The notes under the pieces were generated by a model. That model did no database searches. It had not been told where the DNA came from and saw only the letters and a list, made by a program, of their open reading frames with translations. From contig CAMOGR010000211.1 of assembly GCA_946614205.1 (NCBI GenBank), forward strand, positions 1-15,958: a stretch of DNA of 15,958 nt, given 5' to 3'. This document shows positions 14,450 through 15,958 of the stretch, piece by piece; the stretch's first letter is position 1, and every line of letters begins with the position of its first letter. A program made the position numbers and the translations under genes. The stretch is from an uncultured Bacteroidales bacterium (GTDB taxonomy: Bacteria > Bacteroidota > Bacteroidia > Bacteroidales > UBA932).

Positions 14450-15958
14450 TGGAAGTAGATTATTTGGTCGTCGGAAGCTTCGAGTATGCGGCGCATCGCC
14501 ACCTTCTTGCGGCGGCGTACGCTCAGCACGGACTTGAAACCGAGCGACTGGATTGTAATGAGAGGGGTCATGGCCACCATGGCCACCACGCCGAATGCAA
14601 AGTCCATCACCGCCGATTCTCCCTGCATCGACATGCAGGTGCCGATTACCATCGGAAGGATGAAACTGGAGGTCAGAGGGCCGCTGGCGACGCCGCCGGA
14701 GTCGAAGGCGATAGCCGTATAAAGCTTGGGTACGAAGAACGAAAGCGCCAGGGAGATGAGGTATCCGGGCACCAGGTAATAAAGCACCGAGAATCCGAAG
14801 TACACCCTGAGCACCGAAAGCCCGATTGATACCCCCACGCCGAGCGACAGGGCCAGCATCATCTGCTTTCGCGAGACTTCGCCGCCGGTGATTTCCTCCA
14901 CCTGATTGTTGAGGACGTGGACTGCGGGTTCCGCAAGTACCACCACGTTGCCGATGATGAACGCCAGAACGGTGATAAGCAGCGGATGGGCCTCTCCGAG
15001 ATGCACGCCGATCTTGTATCCTATGGGCATGTAGGCCATCTCGACGGCGGCGAGGAATATCACCAGTCCGACCAATGTGTACGCCGCACCTATCAGCACC
15101 TGTATCAGTTTGCTCCAGGGGAGTTTGAGGATGATGAACTGGAGGATGAAGAATACGCCCAGTATGAGCAGCAGAGACTGCCCGACATCGAACATTTTCT
15201 CCAGGAACAGCATTCCGACGCCCTCGTCGAGGAGTGCGCCCATTGAATAGTCGGGCACGCTGTATTCCATAGTGCCGGTGGACAGCAGGGACAGGAGCAG
15301 CACGGCCAGGATGGGACCGACGGAGCAGAGGGCGATGAGGCCGAAGCTGTTCTCGCTGGCGTTCCTGCCGCCTATTGTCATGGCTATGCCTACGCCCAGG
15401 GCCATTATGAACGGAACCGTTATGGGACCTGTGGTGACGCCGCCCGAGTCGAAGGACAGTGCCAGCATCGAACCCCTTCCGCCCTGAATGAGCAGCGCCA
15501 CGATGCAGAACAGCATCATGTACAGGAACATCAGTATGGACGGAAGTTCCAGATGCAGAATGATTTTGTATACTCCGAGAAGCAGCAGCAGGCCCACTCC
15601 GGCACCGACGGTGTAGATAAGGAGCTTGCCGTTCATCAGAGCGCTCACCTGTTCGGCAAGGACCGACAGGTCGGGCTCGGCCACGGTGATGAGCACGCCC
15701 ATCACAAGGCTCACTCCGAGCAGCACGCCTATCCTGCGCGACTTGGTGAGACCTTCTCCGATGTACTGTCCCATTGGCGTCATAGCGAGGTCGGCTCCCA
15801 GGTTGAAGAGGCTTATACCGATGATTAGTAGAATGGTGGCAATGACGAAAACCACCAGTTCGTGCGGCGTGATGTCAACCCAGGGCGTAACTGAAAGCGC
15901 AAAGACTATCAGGCTGACGGGCAGAACCGACAGCACCGATTCCTTGAACTTTTCGAGC
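14446..15958 (-). CDS. DUF1538 family integral membrane protein, two-repeat fusion (5' end outside window)
   Basis: Polytopic inner-membrane protein, probably an ion transporter; 503 residues are visible. Many hydrophobic helices are arranged as two homologous DUF1538 halves. The signature occurs twice: FDSGGVTTGPITVPF near 15405-15453 and FDSGGVASGPLTSSF near 14660-14706. The paired motifs GADLAMTPMG / AVEMAYMPIG and ITVAEPDLSVL / VVLAEPAVHVL repeat likewise. A GTG at 15936 could be taken as the start, but the frame stays open to the window edge and encodes LEKFKES just before VLSVLPVSL, which matches typical DUF1538 N-termini, so I treat the gene as truncated by the window. From memory, a two-gene DUF1538 system (UmpAB) of Halomonas was reported as a Na+(Li+,K+)/H+ antiporter; I cannot verify that it applies here. 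The C-terminus is basic (VRRRKKVAMRR), probably cytoplasmic. The next two genes are P-II-like. Confidence 0.92.
   Translation of the reverse strand, partial: LEKFKESVLSVLPVSLIVFALSVTPWVDITPHELVVFVIATILLIIGISLFNLGADLAMTPMGQYIGEGLTKSRRIGVLLGVSLVMGVLITVAEPDLSVLAEQVSALMNGKLLIYTVGAGVGLLLLLGVYKIILHLELPSILMFLYMMLFCIVALLIQGGRGSMLALSFDSGGVTTGPITVPFIMALGVGIAMTIGGRNASENSFGLIALCSVGPILAVLLLSLLSTGTMEYSVPDYSMGALLDEGVGMLFLEKMFDVGQSLLLILGVFFILQFIILKLPWSKLIQVLIGAAYTLVGLVIFLAAVEMAYMPIGYKIGVHLGEAHPLLITVLAFIIGNVVVLAEPAVHVLNNQVEEITGGEVSRKQMMLALSLGVGVSIGLSVLRVYFGFSVLYYLVPGYLISLALSFFVPKLYTAIAFDSGGVASGPLTSSFILPMVIGTCMSMQGESAVMDFAFGVVAMVAMTPLITIQSLGFKSVLSVRRRKKVAMRRILEASDDQIIYFQ

Noticed and set aside
15934..15936. 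GTG at 15936 as the true start of the DUF1538 gene.
   Set aside because: The frame remains open to the window edge and encodes residues that fit a DUF1538 N-terminus, so the start is more likely beyond 15958.

Overview
The window looks like chromosomal DNA from a member of the Bacteroidales with fairly high GC (by eye), such as a gut or rumen Rikenellaceae/Cryptobacteroides-type organism; the genus is a guess. Support comes from a hybrid two-component system (HTCS) regulator, a fimbrillin-like lipoprotein, many secreted lipoproteins, and TAnnTTTG promoter elements, the Bacteroidetes form of the -7 box. There are ten protein genes, all apparently intact except one that runs off the right edge. 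I see no tRNA, rRNA, CRISPR array, insertion sequence or phage gene. No gene-free stretch exceeds about 180 bases.

Left part (1-6411, minus strand): a surface lipoprotein with a fimbrillin-like N-terminal half and a beta-helix-type C-terminal half with repeated C-x-N-x-G motifs lies downstream of a full-length HTCS regulator. The regulator has a signal peptide, propeller repeats, Y_Y_Y domain, one membrane helix, histidine kinase, receiver and AraC-type DNA-binding domain.

Middle (6533-11230, plus strand): a tight three-gene operon diverges from the HTCS gene. It encodes an Asp-box beta-propeller glycosidase-like lipoprotein with a CBM9-like C-terminal domain, a lipoprotein aldose 1-epimerase, and a secreted GH2 beta-glycosidase. 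Start and stop codons overlap (ATGA) or lie 7 bases apart. The 121-base divergent region holds two outward-facing TAnnTTTG boxes, each only 4-5 bases from a start codon (suggesting leaderless mRNAs), and a 15-bp inverted repeat midway between them. This is a HTCS-controlled carbohydrate-utilisation cluster without a SusC/SusD pair inside the window. A model is that the HTCS senses a glycan fragment in the periplasm and switches on the three enzymes, which trim the glycan and equilibrate the released sugar anomers. The substrate cannot be read from the sequence.

Right part (15958-11227, minus strand): a compact gene string encoding a two-repeat DUF1538 membrane protein (5' end outside the window), a divergent P-II-like protein, a second P-II family protein, aspartyl-tRNA synthetase, and a VanX-type D-Ala-D-Ala dipeptidase lipoprotein. 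Gaps are -4, 4, 15 and 3 bases, so co-transcription is likely. The DUF1538/P-II module looks like a transporter with its own signalling proteins. Its attachment to aspS and a cell-wall dipeptidase is the most unexplained feature here. The last gene of this string and the GH2 gene converge and share one CTAG as both stop codons.
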